From Heliocidaris tuberculata (taxonomy: Eukaryota; Echinodermata; Echinoidea; Camarodonta; Echinometridae), in the NCBI GenBank assembly GCA_025618425.1, contig CM046850.1:9722749-9786748 (forward strand): 64,000 nt of DNA. The letters are read 5' to 3'. Made by a program: the position numbers and the translations under genes. This document shows, piece by piece, positions 31,001 to 38,540 of the stretch (position 1 is the stretch's first letter; each line of letters begins with the position of its first letter). The notes beneath the pieces were generated by a model that was given only the letters and a program-made list of their open reading frames with translations, was not told the DNA's origin and did no database searches.

Positions 31001-32451
31001 CCAGTTATCTGCTATTTAGTTTAGTTACATTTATATCTTTTGTTTTAATTCAAAATTTTCTGTTGTATTTGGAATGTGGAAAAAGAACCTCCATTTTTTT
31101 CTTTCAGCTTAATACCATTTTATTCAATTAGTGTAAGTGTAAGAAATCCCTTGTCTGAATATTTCTGTTTGTGCAGACCACATTGAAGAATATCCTCATA
31201 CTGAAGAAAAATGGTGGAGTATGAATGCAGATATTTAGACTCTATGGTATCACTAAATTTACAAACAAGTATGATAATGAATACACTTCCAACTGCAAAA
31301 TTTAGAATCTAATTTCTCTGTTCCAATGAGCATGAAATATCTTACATGAGAAGAAACTGCACAAAATATGTATTTGTCTTTTTCAGGAAAAGATAAAGTG
31401 CTTGGAATTTCCTGCCCACCGGACGGAAGTGGGAGGGGGGGGGGGGTACATGAATTTTGGAGAGTATTGGCCCGACTGTCTTGAATTTCATGAAAATATC
31501 TTGTCTGTGTTTTGTGTCCAGGCATGGAACCCTGCATGTGAAGAGCAGTGTTTTGACCGATGTCATCGTCTAGGACAAACCAAAGATGTCACCATTACCA
31601 AGGTTAGGTTCTTCTTCTCTCTCTCAGGCTTGTCGTCATGGAAAACCTGTAAAATTCATTGAAATTTGAAAAAAAAATATTGCCAGGCCTGGATAAGTTA
31701 TTAAACAAGGGAAATTTCCACAAGTCGTAGAAATCAGTATTGTTTGAATTATGTATGATTTCCATGGTGATTAGTGAGTCCATTATCACAGTCACAGAGA
31801 ATTATATTGCCAAGCAAAAAGTTAATTGCTTATTGAATATTATTATTGCAAAGTCAAGAACAGTCATGAATTTTTTTTTCTAGGAATCCTGTTGCACTAA
31901 TCAAAGGTATGAAAAACAAATAATTTTGTGTAGCATATGCTTTAAGATTTATATTTTGGAAGATATGATTTAGATATCACTCCTCTACATAATACATTGC
32001 TGTGATCAGGGAAAAAGTTGTATCATCATTGTTGAATTTTTCCCCCTGTTCACTCTCTCCTTCTTTCTGTCTTTTTTCTTTTCTTTGCCTTTGATGAGAT
32101 AATGGTGACATACATGTAGCTAGCTACATGTATGTCACTGATATCATCAATATCATTAACATTTAATTGCAAATGCAGGATGTAATTTGTAAAAGGTATG
32201 TGAAATTAATTATACCAACAATAAAATGATGTAAATTTTTTTTTTTGTTTTGGTCGTCCCTGTCACAGTTTTTGGTGCGTAACAGCGTAGAGGAAGCTAT
32301 GCTACAACTACAGGAGATCAAGAGACAGCTCATGAAGAGAGTGTTTGATGGCAAGAAACAAACAGCAGAGGAGAGAAGAATGAACAGAGTTAGAGATATC
32401 AAGATACTCATGGGTATGAATAATGACAGCTCTGGGGTAAATCAACAGTAG
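10056..32451 (+). CDS. HLTF: Helicase-like transcription factor (HLTF), Rad5/SNF2-family DNA translocase and RING E3 ligase
   Basis: Twenty exons with GT/AG borders join in frame into about 1,114 residues (human about 1,009): 10056-10355, 11121-11287, 12107-12344, 12975-13049, 14992-15333, 20959-21152, 21770-21840, 22344-22702, 23525-23680, 24273-24405, 24815-24953, 26047-26226, 26749-26876, 27349-27428, 28795-28896, 29312-29434, 29900-30012, 30752-30932, 31522-31602, 32269-32451. Domain order is a Lys-rich N-terminus (24-32), HIRAN (81-176), Walker A DEMGLGKT (321-328), DEAH (650-653, where human has DEGH), RING inserted between the helicase lobes (856-896), then [11 protein letters not shown] and [10 protein letters not shown] helicase motifs. 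In vertebrates HLTF polyubiquitinates PCNA and reverses stalled forks in the nucleus; the same role is inferred here. The exon 5 donor could instead be at 15321. The C-terminal end is duplicated just past the stop. Confidence 0.96.
10296..12167 (+). other. HIRAN domain, encoded over HLTF exons 1-3
   Basis: Residues about 81-176 match the HIRAN fold of HLTF/Rad5, which binds single-stranded DNA 3' ends and directs fork regression. Visible landmarks are QYYSGT (95-100), [10 protein letters not shown] (115-124) and VGHIKREL (132-139), then the VVPSG and YRMPV strands. Tyr96, Tyr97, Asn115, Tyr117, Asp118 and His134 line up with residues known to form the 3'-OH pocket. The Arg before the Tyr pair in human HLTF is Gln95 here. 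The introns fall at phase 0 and phase 2. Confidence 0.85.
10383..10712. repeat. Second, uninterrupted copy of the 7449-8232 duplication, in HLTF intron 1
   Basis: It shares the ordered landmarks gctctaagcaagatttaatt, gactcttcaactcttact and attgaagcctattca with 7449-8232, but lacks the 432-bp inserted element. Several small indels such as actggta insertions show appreciable age. The copy starts about 27 bp after the exon 1 donor. Confidence 0.8.
13200..13493. mobile_element. Palindromic MITE in HLTF intron 4 with two facing hammerhead-like cores
   Basis: aattgtaggtttagtttttc at 13200 is mirrored by the sequence ending cctacaatt at 13493. Arms of about 125-145 bp are nearly perfect reverse complements and include gagctccgct, the flank gtggttctcgacgtttcgat and a central gatcgtcatcag hairpin. 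The arrangement resembles the ends of Penelope-like elements or a retrozyme-like dimer more than a classic DNA-transposon MITE. No ORF is present. Confidence 0.8.
13301..13334 (-). ncRNA. Hammerhead-ribozyme-like core (minus strand)
   Basis: Read on the minus strand, 13334 to 13301 gives CTGATGA, then a hairpin (GATCAG, loop AGCATA, CTGATC), then GAAA and CGTC. These are the conserved pieces of a hammerhead ribozyme with a minimal stem III, the form described for Penelope-like retroelements. One unpaired C sits between CTGATGA and the hairpin, so stem II is not canonical. The opposite copy (13339-13372, plus) keeps the hairpin and GAAACGTC but reads ATGATGA, with the first C of the core lost. 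Activity is not shown. Confidence 0.4.
14076..14646. mobile_element. Inverted-repeat element in HLTF intron 4
   Basis: The block at 14076-14130 (aatgtgtgacgtcaaagaca through gacgatgtcccataa) is the near inverse of 14588-14646 (ttatgggacgtcgtctgctt through tgacgtcattgaaacatt). The spacer between the arms is about 457 bp. Its true ends may lie further out, near 13940 and 14700. There is no coding potential. Confidence 0.7.
14992..15333 (+). other. HLTF exon 5: start of helicase lobe 1 with Walker A
   Basis: The exon encodes residues 261-374, including [24 protein letters not shown] and a short acidic Ser/Thr-rich tail. The lobe is then interrupted by a linker of about 200 residues coded by exons 6-8 before LSVLSNWI resumes the helicase fold, as in other HLTF proteins. 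The donor is CAG/gtcaga at 15333 or CAG/gttgta at 15321; both keep phase 0, and I prefer the first for its better +4/+5 bases. Confidence 0.85.
15864..16474. mobile_element. hAT-like non-autonomous element (CAGGCCTGTGAA termini)
   Basis: The ends are caggcctgtgaa (15864) and ttcacaggcctg (ending 16474), followed inward by inverted gcgg/ccgc sub-terminal motifs. Starting with CAGG and ending CCTG suits the hAT superfamily. The left flank ends gtaatatt, and aatatt also follows the adjoining palindrome at 16623, so the pair may share one insertion history. Confidence 0.6.
16475..16620. mobile_element. Short palindromic MITE (ggccctcttgcat)
   Basis: ggccctcttgcataaaaagt at 16475 is mirrored by actttttatgcaagagggcc ending near 16619. 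Inner arms are gcgtttaatcgcaactcaaa-like. A decayed right half of the same family lies at 19228-19325 (tgcgtttaatca, atgcaagagggccct). Confidence 0.85.
16895..17060. mobile_element. Short palindromic MITE (tgggccccgttgca)
   Basis: tgggccccgttgcaaaaaac at 16895 is mirrored by gttttatgcaacggagccca ending 17060. Inside are direct and inverted copies of taccattgatgg/ccatcaatggta. The element is 166 bp with no ORF. It resembles the 16475 element in size and in its GC-rich ends. Confidence 0.85.
17750..18461. repeat. Tandem repeat family, ~150-bp units
   Basis: About four to five diverged units share cttcaaacttggtgctagta, tatgtatcaccat, gattttggg and tgtaggtcaaaggtcatagaggtcat. The array starts with a head, atgcctccgcccaccgaagg, ggtgccagaggcattatgtt and ggttgtccatccgtc. 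A fragment of the same head occurs at 23185-23260. The last unit resumes at 20739 after the inserted element. Confidence 0.75.
18462..20738. mobile_element. 2.3-kb hAT-like element inserted in the tandem repeat
   Basis: The termini are caggggtgttgctaa on the left and ttagcgacatccctg on the right, inverted with two mismatches. The flanking tandem-repeat text continues across the insertion. The left part (gcgagggagcgaagcgaccg, acggtagggagctttt, gcaatctggtgcatac) is shared with the element at 62470-63286. A nested inverted repeat lies at about 20236-20436 (gattgccgatttgaa/ttcaaatcggcaat). No transposase was recognised; a 131-residue minus ORF at 20128-20523 looks spurious. Confidence 0.65.
20959..22465 (+). 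other. HLTF linker exons 6-8 (5' part) with acidic hydrophobic clusters and basic stretches
   Basis: Exons 6, 7 and the start of 8 encode a poorly conserved linker. Short hydrophobic runs are followed by acidic residues ([22 protein letters not shown]), a pattern like SUMO-interacting motifs. After them come a basic RPKR, an acidic [10 protein letters not shown] and a Lys-rich KGKGKGKK. Human HLTF has an acidic/basic linker at the same place. Function is inferred from pattern only. Confidence 0.6.
21241..21445. repeat. Polypyrimidine (CT)n and poly-C stretch in HLTF intron 6
   Basis: About 200 bases of almost pure C/T on the plus strand end in a run of roughly 20 C. Pro/Leu/Ser-rich and Glu/Arg-rich ORFs across it on both strands are artefacts. 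Confidence 0.9.
22466..22615 (+). repeat. Coding minisatellite, 5 x 30 bp, in HLTF exon 8
   Basis: Five in-frame 10-residue units follow the pattern [10 protein letters not shown], with diverging positions (for example [10 protein letters not shown] and [10 protein letters not shown]). They form a Pro/Ser-rich flexible spacer just before the [14 protein letters not shown] helicase motif. A 30-bp unit keeps the frame whatever the copy number, so length variation between individuals is likely. The 149-residue ORF on the opposite strand is a shadow of this repeat. Confidence 0.9.
23185..23340. repeat. Fragment of the 17750 repeat family, HLTF intron 8
   Basis: tatgcctcagcctctgtggt, gccagaggcatcatgt and gttgtccatcc match the head of the tandem family at 17750. 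It is followed by a single degenerate unit. Confidence 0.6.
24934..25032 (+). repeat. Tandem copy of the HLTF exon 11 end and its splice donor
   Basis: The exon end aatgactcagcaggcataga/gtgagtattgtatctt (24934 on) is repeated 52 bp later as aatgactcgataggcataga/gttagtattctatctt. The copy keeps a GT in the donor position. Using it would add 52 bases and shift the frame, so it is a decoy rather than a useful alternative donor. Confidence 0.85.
25033..25444. mobile_element. MITE with AAGGCCACCGCACACC termini, HLTF intron 11
   Basis: aaggccaccgcacaccttac at 25033 is mirrored by gtaaggtgtgcggtggcctt ending near 25443, and inside them cgatcggtctgcgatccgat is mirrored by atcggatcgcagaccgatcg. A diverged, inverted relative lies at about 38090-38355 (ccgacagcgcaccaaaatcc, tcagaaccc, tcgtatagtgtgcagtgggc). 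Confidence 0.85.
26460..26513. repeat. Perfect 25-bp hairpin in HLTF intron 12
   Basis: Arms of 25 bp (cagatattgtgaaatcttac... on the left) are exact reverse complements around the 4-base loop aaac. There are no other features around it. Confidence 0.95.
27429..28794. other. HLTF intron 14, no gene recognised
   Basis: The intron contains a T/G homopolymer patch (27620-27675). A 99-codon ORF at 28201-28500 has normal-looking composition but no family resemblance and no splice context. I treat the whole as intron. Confidence 0.5.
28795..29434 (+). other. RING finger of HLTF, split over exons 15 and 16
   Basis: A C3HC4 RING is complete: Cys856-x2-Cys859, Cys871-x-His873, Cys876-x2-Cys879, then Cys893-x2-Cys896 (RCPLCR) in the next exon. 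It sits between helicase lobes 1 and 2, the arrangement that defines the Rad5/HLTF/SHPRH class, and would recruit an E2 for PCNA ubiquitination. The splice falls between the third and fourth Cys pairs. Confidence 0.92.
30002..30127 (+). repeat. Two decayed copies of the HLTF exon 17 donor
   Basis: The real junction gaaacctctcat/gtaagttttt (30001-30022) recurs as gaaatctctcatgtgagtta at 30046 and as gaaatttttcatgtgaacta at 30109. The first copy is a good-looking donor (cat/gtgagt). The spacing is 45-63 bp. Confidence 0.75.
30860..31000 (+). repeat. Decayed tandem copy of the HLTF exon 18 end
   Basis: Exon text cttgctatccctcaaggctg and gaggag (from 30861) is echoed just after the donor by cttgctgtccttgaaggttg and gaagag (from 30943), followed by an eroded match over the rest. 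The reading frame of the copy is open for a while but has lost the SLKAGG motif. Confidence 0.65.
32105..32138. repeat. Perfect 34-bp palindrome in HLTF intron 19
   Basis: gtgacatacatgtagct is followed immediately by its exact reverse complement. There is no loop. Confidence 0.95.
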
Positions 32452-32680
32452 ATTCAAAGAGTGATTGCAAGAAACGAACAGCAGAGAAGAGAAGAATGAA
32501 CAGAGTCAGAGATATCAAGATACTCATGGGTATGAATAATGATGTGAGTGGGGTAAATCAACAGTAGATTCAAAGAGTGATTGCAAGAAACGAACAGCAG
32601 AGAAGAGAAGAATGAACAGAGTCAGAGATATCAAGATACTCATGGGTATGAATAATGATGTGAGTGGGTTAAATCAACAG
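32333..32680 (+). repeat. Triplication of the HLTF C-terminal coding end (116-bp unit)
   Basis: Unit 1 (32333-32448) codes the end of HLTF and is closed by the stop at 32449. Units 2 (32449-32564) and 3 (32565-32680) repeat it with gatatcaagatactcatggg, atgaataatga and aatcaacagtag. Units 2 and 3 differ by almost nothing, so the second duplication is recent. A further eroded echo (acaacagtaggttctaagag) follows to about 32755. The unit is not a multiple of three, so the extra copies sit in the 3' UTR in shifted frames. Confidence 0.93.
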
Positions 32681-33700
32681 TAGGTTCTAAGAGAAGAAAT
32701 GGAAGAGAAAACAATGATTGCAGTGGGGGAATACAACAGTAGGTTCTAAGAGAAAGGATGAGAGAGAGAGAGGGAGGGAGAATAAGGGAGACATTAGCAG
32801 ATGAAGTGATAAATTAGGATAGGAACAGATGAGGGCCTATTGAGCTGAGATGGGTATTCAGTAGCAACCATTATTAAAACTAGAAGAAAAAAAGAGGATT
32901 TTAGGCTACTTTTAAGGGAACTCTAGACATTAGATTTCAGTATGTGAGATGTACATGTAGAAGAATCTCACATTGTAGATGTCTTTCAGACAAAGATTGG
33001 CTTATAAACTACCTTTCTGATTTAACATGTATAAAAACGTTATCTGAGCTTTTCTTTTTATAATCCTGATTTACATATTCATTGTAATCAGGGTTAACAG
33101 CAGCAGCTGATATTCTGTGCCTGAAATGTTTTTTGTTCACTTTTTTTACACCGGTTTAAGGTATCTAATACTGTGTGTGAATATTATATGTGTTGGTTGG
33201 AGGAGTAAGTTAACTGCCTTGCTTAAGCTGTACCATTCAGTAATTGATTGTTTGAGGGATTCAAAACCTCTACAGTGAGTCATACTGATCACATTCAAAT
33301 TTTATTACCAAAGATGTTCTTATTGGAAGTCTTCCATCACCGCTGATTCAGTGTTATTTTTCTTGTTTTTATCAGTGTTCTATATGTGTTTTCATTGTTA
33401 TTGTACATACGTTAAGCATAGAAGAGATCTATGGCTGTGCCAAAGTAGAGTAGGTATTTTTTCTTAGAACTTATTTATCAAGAAACATTTTCAGTACTTA
33501 TCTTGTTTGTTCCAATACATAATAATACAGTCTATACAAAGTACGAAGTAGTGCTATTACTTTATAGTATGTGTTAATACAAAGGAAAATTCTCTATAAA
33601 TTTGTTATGAAATTTTGGAGTGCATACTGATATTAGAACTAAATAAGGCAAACTATATGGTTCTTTTTTCCACTTTGGTTGGGATACAGAAGTGACTGCA

Positions 33701-33726
33701 AATAAAATGCATTGAAATGAAATAAA
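33701..33726 (+). terminator. Candidate HLTF polyadenylation signals
   Basis: Two AATAAA hexamers (33701 and 33721) lie 1.25 kb after the HLTF stop codon, followed by a T-rich region. No transcript evidence is available, and other AATAAA copies exist nearby. Confidence 0.3.
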
Positions 33727-34478
33727 ATTTTGACCAATATGTATCATTATGTATGAGGTGAGTTTACTATCTTGCTAATGAGAAGAAGGAATTCGAAAAT
33801 TAAACTTGTGTTTATACATGTATTACCCATGGTCTCTGTTGTGCAAAAGAAAACATCAACAAAAATTAATGAATTTTCATTTGGACTTTTGGACATTTTT
33901 GACATTTTTGATGCAGTATTAAAACCCCCATATTAAAGATTGCATTGTATGGGATCTTGATCAGCGTATATGTTGAACCATACTAACACCATTTTATTAT
34001 ACCGGTACACGTAGCCACATCTACTATATCTACTATACAGACAATTATTTTATTTAACAGTATAGTTTGCCACCATTGTTTTTATACTTGATGAAGTCAT
34101 CAAAGTTTTTATTTCTTGCCATTCAATTGTATTACAATGAATATCCATTGTATTGTTTAATGTTTAACCACATTCCTATTGTTTGTTATTGTTGTTGCTT
34201 TTAGGATTATAAACCATCACAGAAACGGTTGAAACTCTAACAAATCTCTGATTAATGGCACTATTAGGAACATACATGCAGTCAGTCCACATCCCATGCA
34301 TACATGAGCCAAAAGGTTAGTTATTACGTAGATTTCCTCTTCACTGGATATGGAGTCTTGCGAAACGAGATATTTTGAGATTTGGCGAGATATTTGCAAG
34401 GGGTTTGGAATTGGCAATTGTAGGGGTAGTTCACCATGACGTTTTGCTCTTTATATTGGTACATGTATATAACATGAC

Positions 34479-34652
34479 TACAGTTAACCTTGTATAACTC
34501 AAAGTCCCATAAGTCGAACTTTCCCTAAGTCAAATCAATTTTTTAAAGCAAACTGTGCAAAACATGTGTTATTTACATTTCCTAAGTCAAATTTGCATAA
34601 TTTGAACTAGTTTTGCGGTCCCAACAGATTCGACTTAGGCAAACTTAACTTT
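34479..34652. mobile_element. Pogo/Tigger-like MITE fragment
   Basis: acagttaaccttgtataact at the left and gattcgacttaggcaaactt near the right are imperfect inverted ends, with repeated cctaagtc/gacttagg motifs inside. The style (AACCTTGTATAACTC) matches pogo/Tigger ends, but the copy is old. Confidence 0.45.
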
Positions 34653-36364
34653 GTTTTCGTTGAGATTTGGATACTTTTTTTTTCCCTGATAAAATATCAT
34701 GAAATTTAGGACGTTTATGTAAGCCATTTGAACCCTTATTTACTTTCTTTGTTTTCCTGACCGGTATAAAGTTTTAAAATCCAAGTGATGTCGATGACCG
34801 TCGAGATGAATAATTGGTGCTGACAATGAACTCTAAGCATTTTTGATACACAATGTATTTGTTGATGCAAATACAGGTTTATTTGAGCTGTTTTCCATGC
34901 AAAAGACCCTGCAAAAGCCATTGAAGGGTGAATGTCTGGTATGTTAGCCCAGGTGCAAAGGGCTGGAATGCTCCCCACTGACTCTGTTTTAACTGCGTAA
35001 CTATGGTTCAGTTACTTCAGTCCCATGCATAGTAAATTGTCTAGATGAGACGTGATGAAAATCCACTCATACAGTATTGTTCAAGTCATGGTGAATTGTT
35101 GGCATATGAGAGTTATATGGACTGGCCAGGATTGGCCAACGGTAGATCGTACATGAGCAAGGGGAAAGTTAGCATATAAATACCTCATAAAATAAGTGGT
35201 GCTTTCTGTACAGGCTGCAGACTGACTCCATGTGCCTTTCTTTTGGACTCTTCCATGGAATTTACATGGTGGATTTTAAAAAATGAATACCAGTACTGTA
35301 GTCCAATTTCCAAGATTTAGTCCTAAAGCTCATCACTTGCAGATCCATAGAATGAATGGTTAATTTTCTTTTACAGTATTGGATATCCTGATTTTTCAAT
35401 CAACTGGTACATGTACATTGTATCCCACAATATTTTTATCTTATTTCTTGCCTTTTATTATGTACGGTAAGTTGAGTCATTATGTTTGTATTTTCATGGA
35501 TATTTCTTTGTTTTCCTATGTAAGGTATTAAAACTGATACATACCTTTACAGAAATGTGCCAATTTCAATTTGTCATTTTTTCAGGTTGTATCCCTTCTT
35601 TGCTATGAGCAGTTAGACCCACCCATGAATTTCACTATTGTAACCTATTTATGAACTAAGAATATGTGTATATGATTTTTTATGTTGAAAGGAAATGGGT
35701 ACATTTAGAATTCCTTTGAGACAGTTTCTCTCAAAGTGTAGATCACCTTACACAGACTGCACAACTCCATGACAGTTCAAGCATATCTGGGCAATTCAAC
35801 GGTTACATTACATTTGGAGAGGTTTTGAGTTGCATCTTAAGCTCCTTGTGTGGTATTCTGAGTACCATTTTATCTCTAAATATTTTTCATTTCATCTTTT
35901 TAAAACAGTTGGTATTCTGAGACCTTTATTTATCTCAGATTTTATCCGAGTCTCATACCTCTTGCGTGTCTATACATGTTGTATGCATGATAAGCGCAGC
36001 TTTAAACTCTTACGCCCATCATTATATGTGGGAAAGATAAAATAAAACTTAAAATAGGGTAGGGGCTATTTCATCTTTAGGATACACGGTGAGTGCGATA
36101 TTTTTGGACAAGTATGGTGCCAGTTGTGCAATCAAAATCAACAACAAGATACCGAGTACTGATTATATTTCTCAAGCAACATTCTCATATGATTATCGAA
36201 TTCTATTTCAAGATTTTTACCAACTAATATTACCCTTGCAGTGATGCTTGTGATGGTGTTCTAAAACCTCTGAAGGTACCTCAGTCATTTTCAAGGAAAT
36301 CCTAGCCAAAGCTCATGCGTATTGAAAATTGTAAAAATAATGCATTCACGCTCTCTTACCCCAG

Positions 36365-36692
36365 AGAATTACAACCCCTGTTCTTTTACTATAGGTGTTA
36401 GGCAAATGAGTTTTAGTAACAATTCACACATAATAGAGTACCCTAATACAGTATCGAAACTTTAGAAGAAGGAACATACTTTCTGCCAACCCATTATGTT
36501 TGGTTACTCATAATTAAAAAAGAAAAATGTAACGTGAGTAACCAAACATTTGCAGGGTCGGCAGTATCATGTATGTAAGTTTCTTCTTTTGAAGTTTTGA
36601 TACAGTATTTAGGTACTCTAATATGTGTGCATTGTTGTAACTAAGGCTCATTTACCTAACACCTGTAGTAAGAGAACAGGAGCATGTCACTC
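36365..36692. mobile_element. Foldback element with ~150-bp arms
   Basis: Left-arm landmarks are cccctgttcttttactatag, gtgttaggcaaatgag and aatagagtaccctaatacag. The right arm is the inverse: ctgtatttaggtactctaat, ctcatttacctaacacctg and gtaagagaacaggag. The loop contains gtttggttactca and its inverse. No ORF. Confidence 0.85.
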
Positions 36693-37067
36693 AAAACCTC
36701 TCCAAATGAGTAACCGTGGGATTGCCCATCTAATAATCTCATTCACAATCAATTATGAGATATATCAACAAAAGGTACAAGTACATAAAAGATCAACAAA
36801 ACATTCCAATTATAATTTGGCAAGGTGATTTATTTTCAAATAAATACAAATACCTGAATACAAAAATACACAAAACTGCAAATCACATTGGAAAACACCT
36901 TTCTTTACAAACATCACACATATTCATTCAAATATAAAAGTTGTACTTGAATATGAAATACATTCATGAGGTAATAATACATGTATTCACAATTAGCAAT
37001 ACACATTCATTTTGATTGGTTATAAAATTGATTTGTTTCCATTGTTGCCATTTTCGAAAGGCATCTG

Positions 37068-37345
37068 ATATTTGATTTCAATTAAGTTTGATTGTACTTG
37101 TTAAAGTATAAGTGCAATATACATGTAGTACTATAAACATGGAATGATTTATACTACATGGTCTACAAATGATCTTAACAAGTATGAACATATGGTTGAT
37201 TATATGACTCAATACAAATTGAAAATGTTTGATATACTTCTTAAAGTAAATGTACAATATAGTACTTTAATCATGGAATGATTTACACTACATGGCCTTA
37301 TAATATCTTATTTACACAAACAATATGAATGTATGTTTGATTATG
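37068..37345. repeat. ~145-bp tandem duplication
   Basis: The first unit (acatggaatgatttatacta, catggtctacaaa, tatggttgattatatga) recurs as atcatggaatgatttacact, catggccttataa and tatgtttgattatgtga. It is diverged and non-coding. Confidence 0.75.
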
Positions 37346-38089
37346 TGAATGTCGTTACAAATCAAATATCCAAATCGATAAACATGGAAGAAAACTACAT
37401 CAAATTCATGTGCTATACCACTGAGTACTAAACCAGAGACTCTTATGATGATAATACTACATGAAACCTTTAATGGCAGAATGAAAGTCTCACAAGAAAT
37501 GAAATTACAATACGCTATGGCTAAGAAATTATCTCTTCATTACCAGTCAATTTTTATTATCTGAATATATTTTCAATTTGAATACCGGTAAATAAAAATG
37601 AGTTACACATACATGTGTCCTTGCCCATGCAAGAATACAGATTTGCAACTAAGGTGTTTTTTGCAAGCAAACATTGAAATGTACTGTACAGGTACATATA
37701 TACACAAGACTAGTACTCTTCCTGATACTATAAGAGTGGACTTTAATTTTGATAAAAGCTGCAAATGTAAGGAGTGCAAGGAGGCACTGAGTCATTGAGG
37801 GATGGACGAGTTGTTCTCTTCTTTGGTGTTGACCCAAGTTACTTCAGATCATTACTCTTTCCAATGTGTCATACTGCCCAAATAAATTGAGTGGACTTTG
37901 CTGTTCAGGCATGAAATGGTAAACATTAAAAAAAAAACCATCAAAGAATGAATACCATATCAAAGCAGAGTGCATTGGTTTGTGAATCGATTGCGGAAGA
38001 AAATGGAATAGCATTTGATAAAAAAATACAAACAGATAAAATAGTTTTGAGTGAGGTTCTGAATAGTCGTGTAAATAGTAAAAACGAAA

Positions 38090-38355
38090 TTAAGCATATT
38101 GCGAGCTTTCTAGTCGGAGGAAAGGCCATTTTGGCTTCAAGTCGTAGTAACGTCAGAGAGATCCTACGATTGTCTACGATTTGAAAACTAGTTTGGCCGA
38201 CAGCGCACCAAAATCCTATGTTTAGTATTCATATTATTGTTCAGAACCCAAATCTGGTAGATTTTATTTGTTAAAAAGCCCATGTTCGATGCTATTACGA
38301 TTTATTGCCAAAATCGGCTAGCAGCCAATCGTATAGTGTGCAGTGGGCTTTACAG
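38090..38355. mobile_element. Diverged inverted relative of the 25033 MITE
   Basis: The reverse complement matches the interior of 25033-25444, including gccaaaatcgg-type and gaatactaaacatagga motifs. One end (gtgtgcagtgggcttt) is recognisable. It lies just past the CNTROB stop, so it could be within its 3' UTR. Confidence 0.7.
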
Positions 38356-38540
38356 ATCTGATCTGTATCACAGAAAATGCACCCCCCCCCCCCTGCTTGT
38401 CATCTATTTATAATACATAAAATGTTCTTTTTTGCCTGGCAGTTTTTTATAGGCCATTTAGCAGGTTTACCGTGTTGTGTCTGGACAATGCTTCATCGTC
38501 TGTACTGAACTTGGCCTGTTGGGGGTGCTGTGCATCCATC

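Larger units (their letters stand above)
29900..32448 (+). other. HLTF helicase lobe 2 (exons 17-20)
   Basis: Exon 17 carries [14 protein letters not shown], exon 18 FSRLDGSM and [11 protein letters not shown], exon 19 [18 protein letters not shown], and exon 20 the closing helix [13 protein letters not shown]. All match the motif IV-VI region of SNF2 enzymes. The protein ends 24 residues after [11 protein letters not shown] with a species-specific tail, SSGVNQQ. Confidence 0.9.
32681..38264. other. HLTF/CNTROB convergent intergenic region and 3' UTRs
   Basis: No additional gene is supported. It holds the HLTF 3' UTR, candidate poly(A) signals near 33701 and 33721, a pogo-like MITE, a foldback element and a tandem duplication, each listed separately. 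Short ORFs lack homology and codon bias. Confidence 0.6.
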
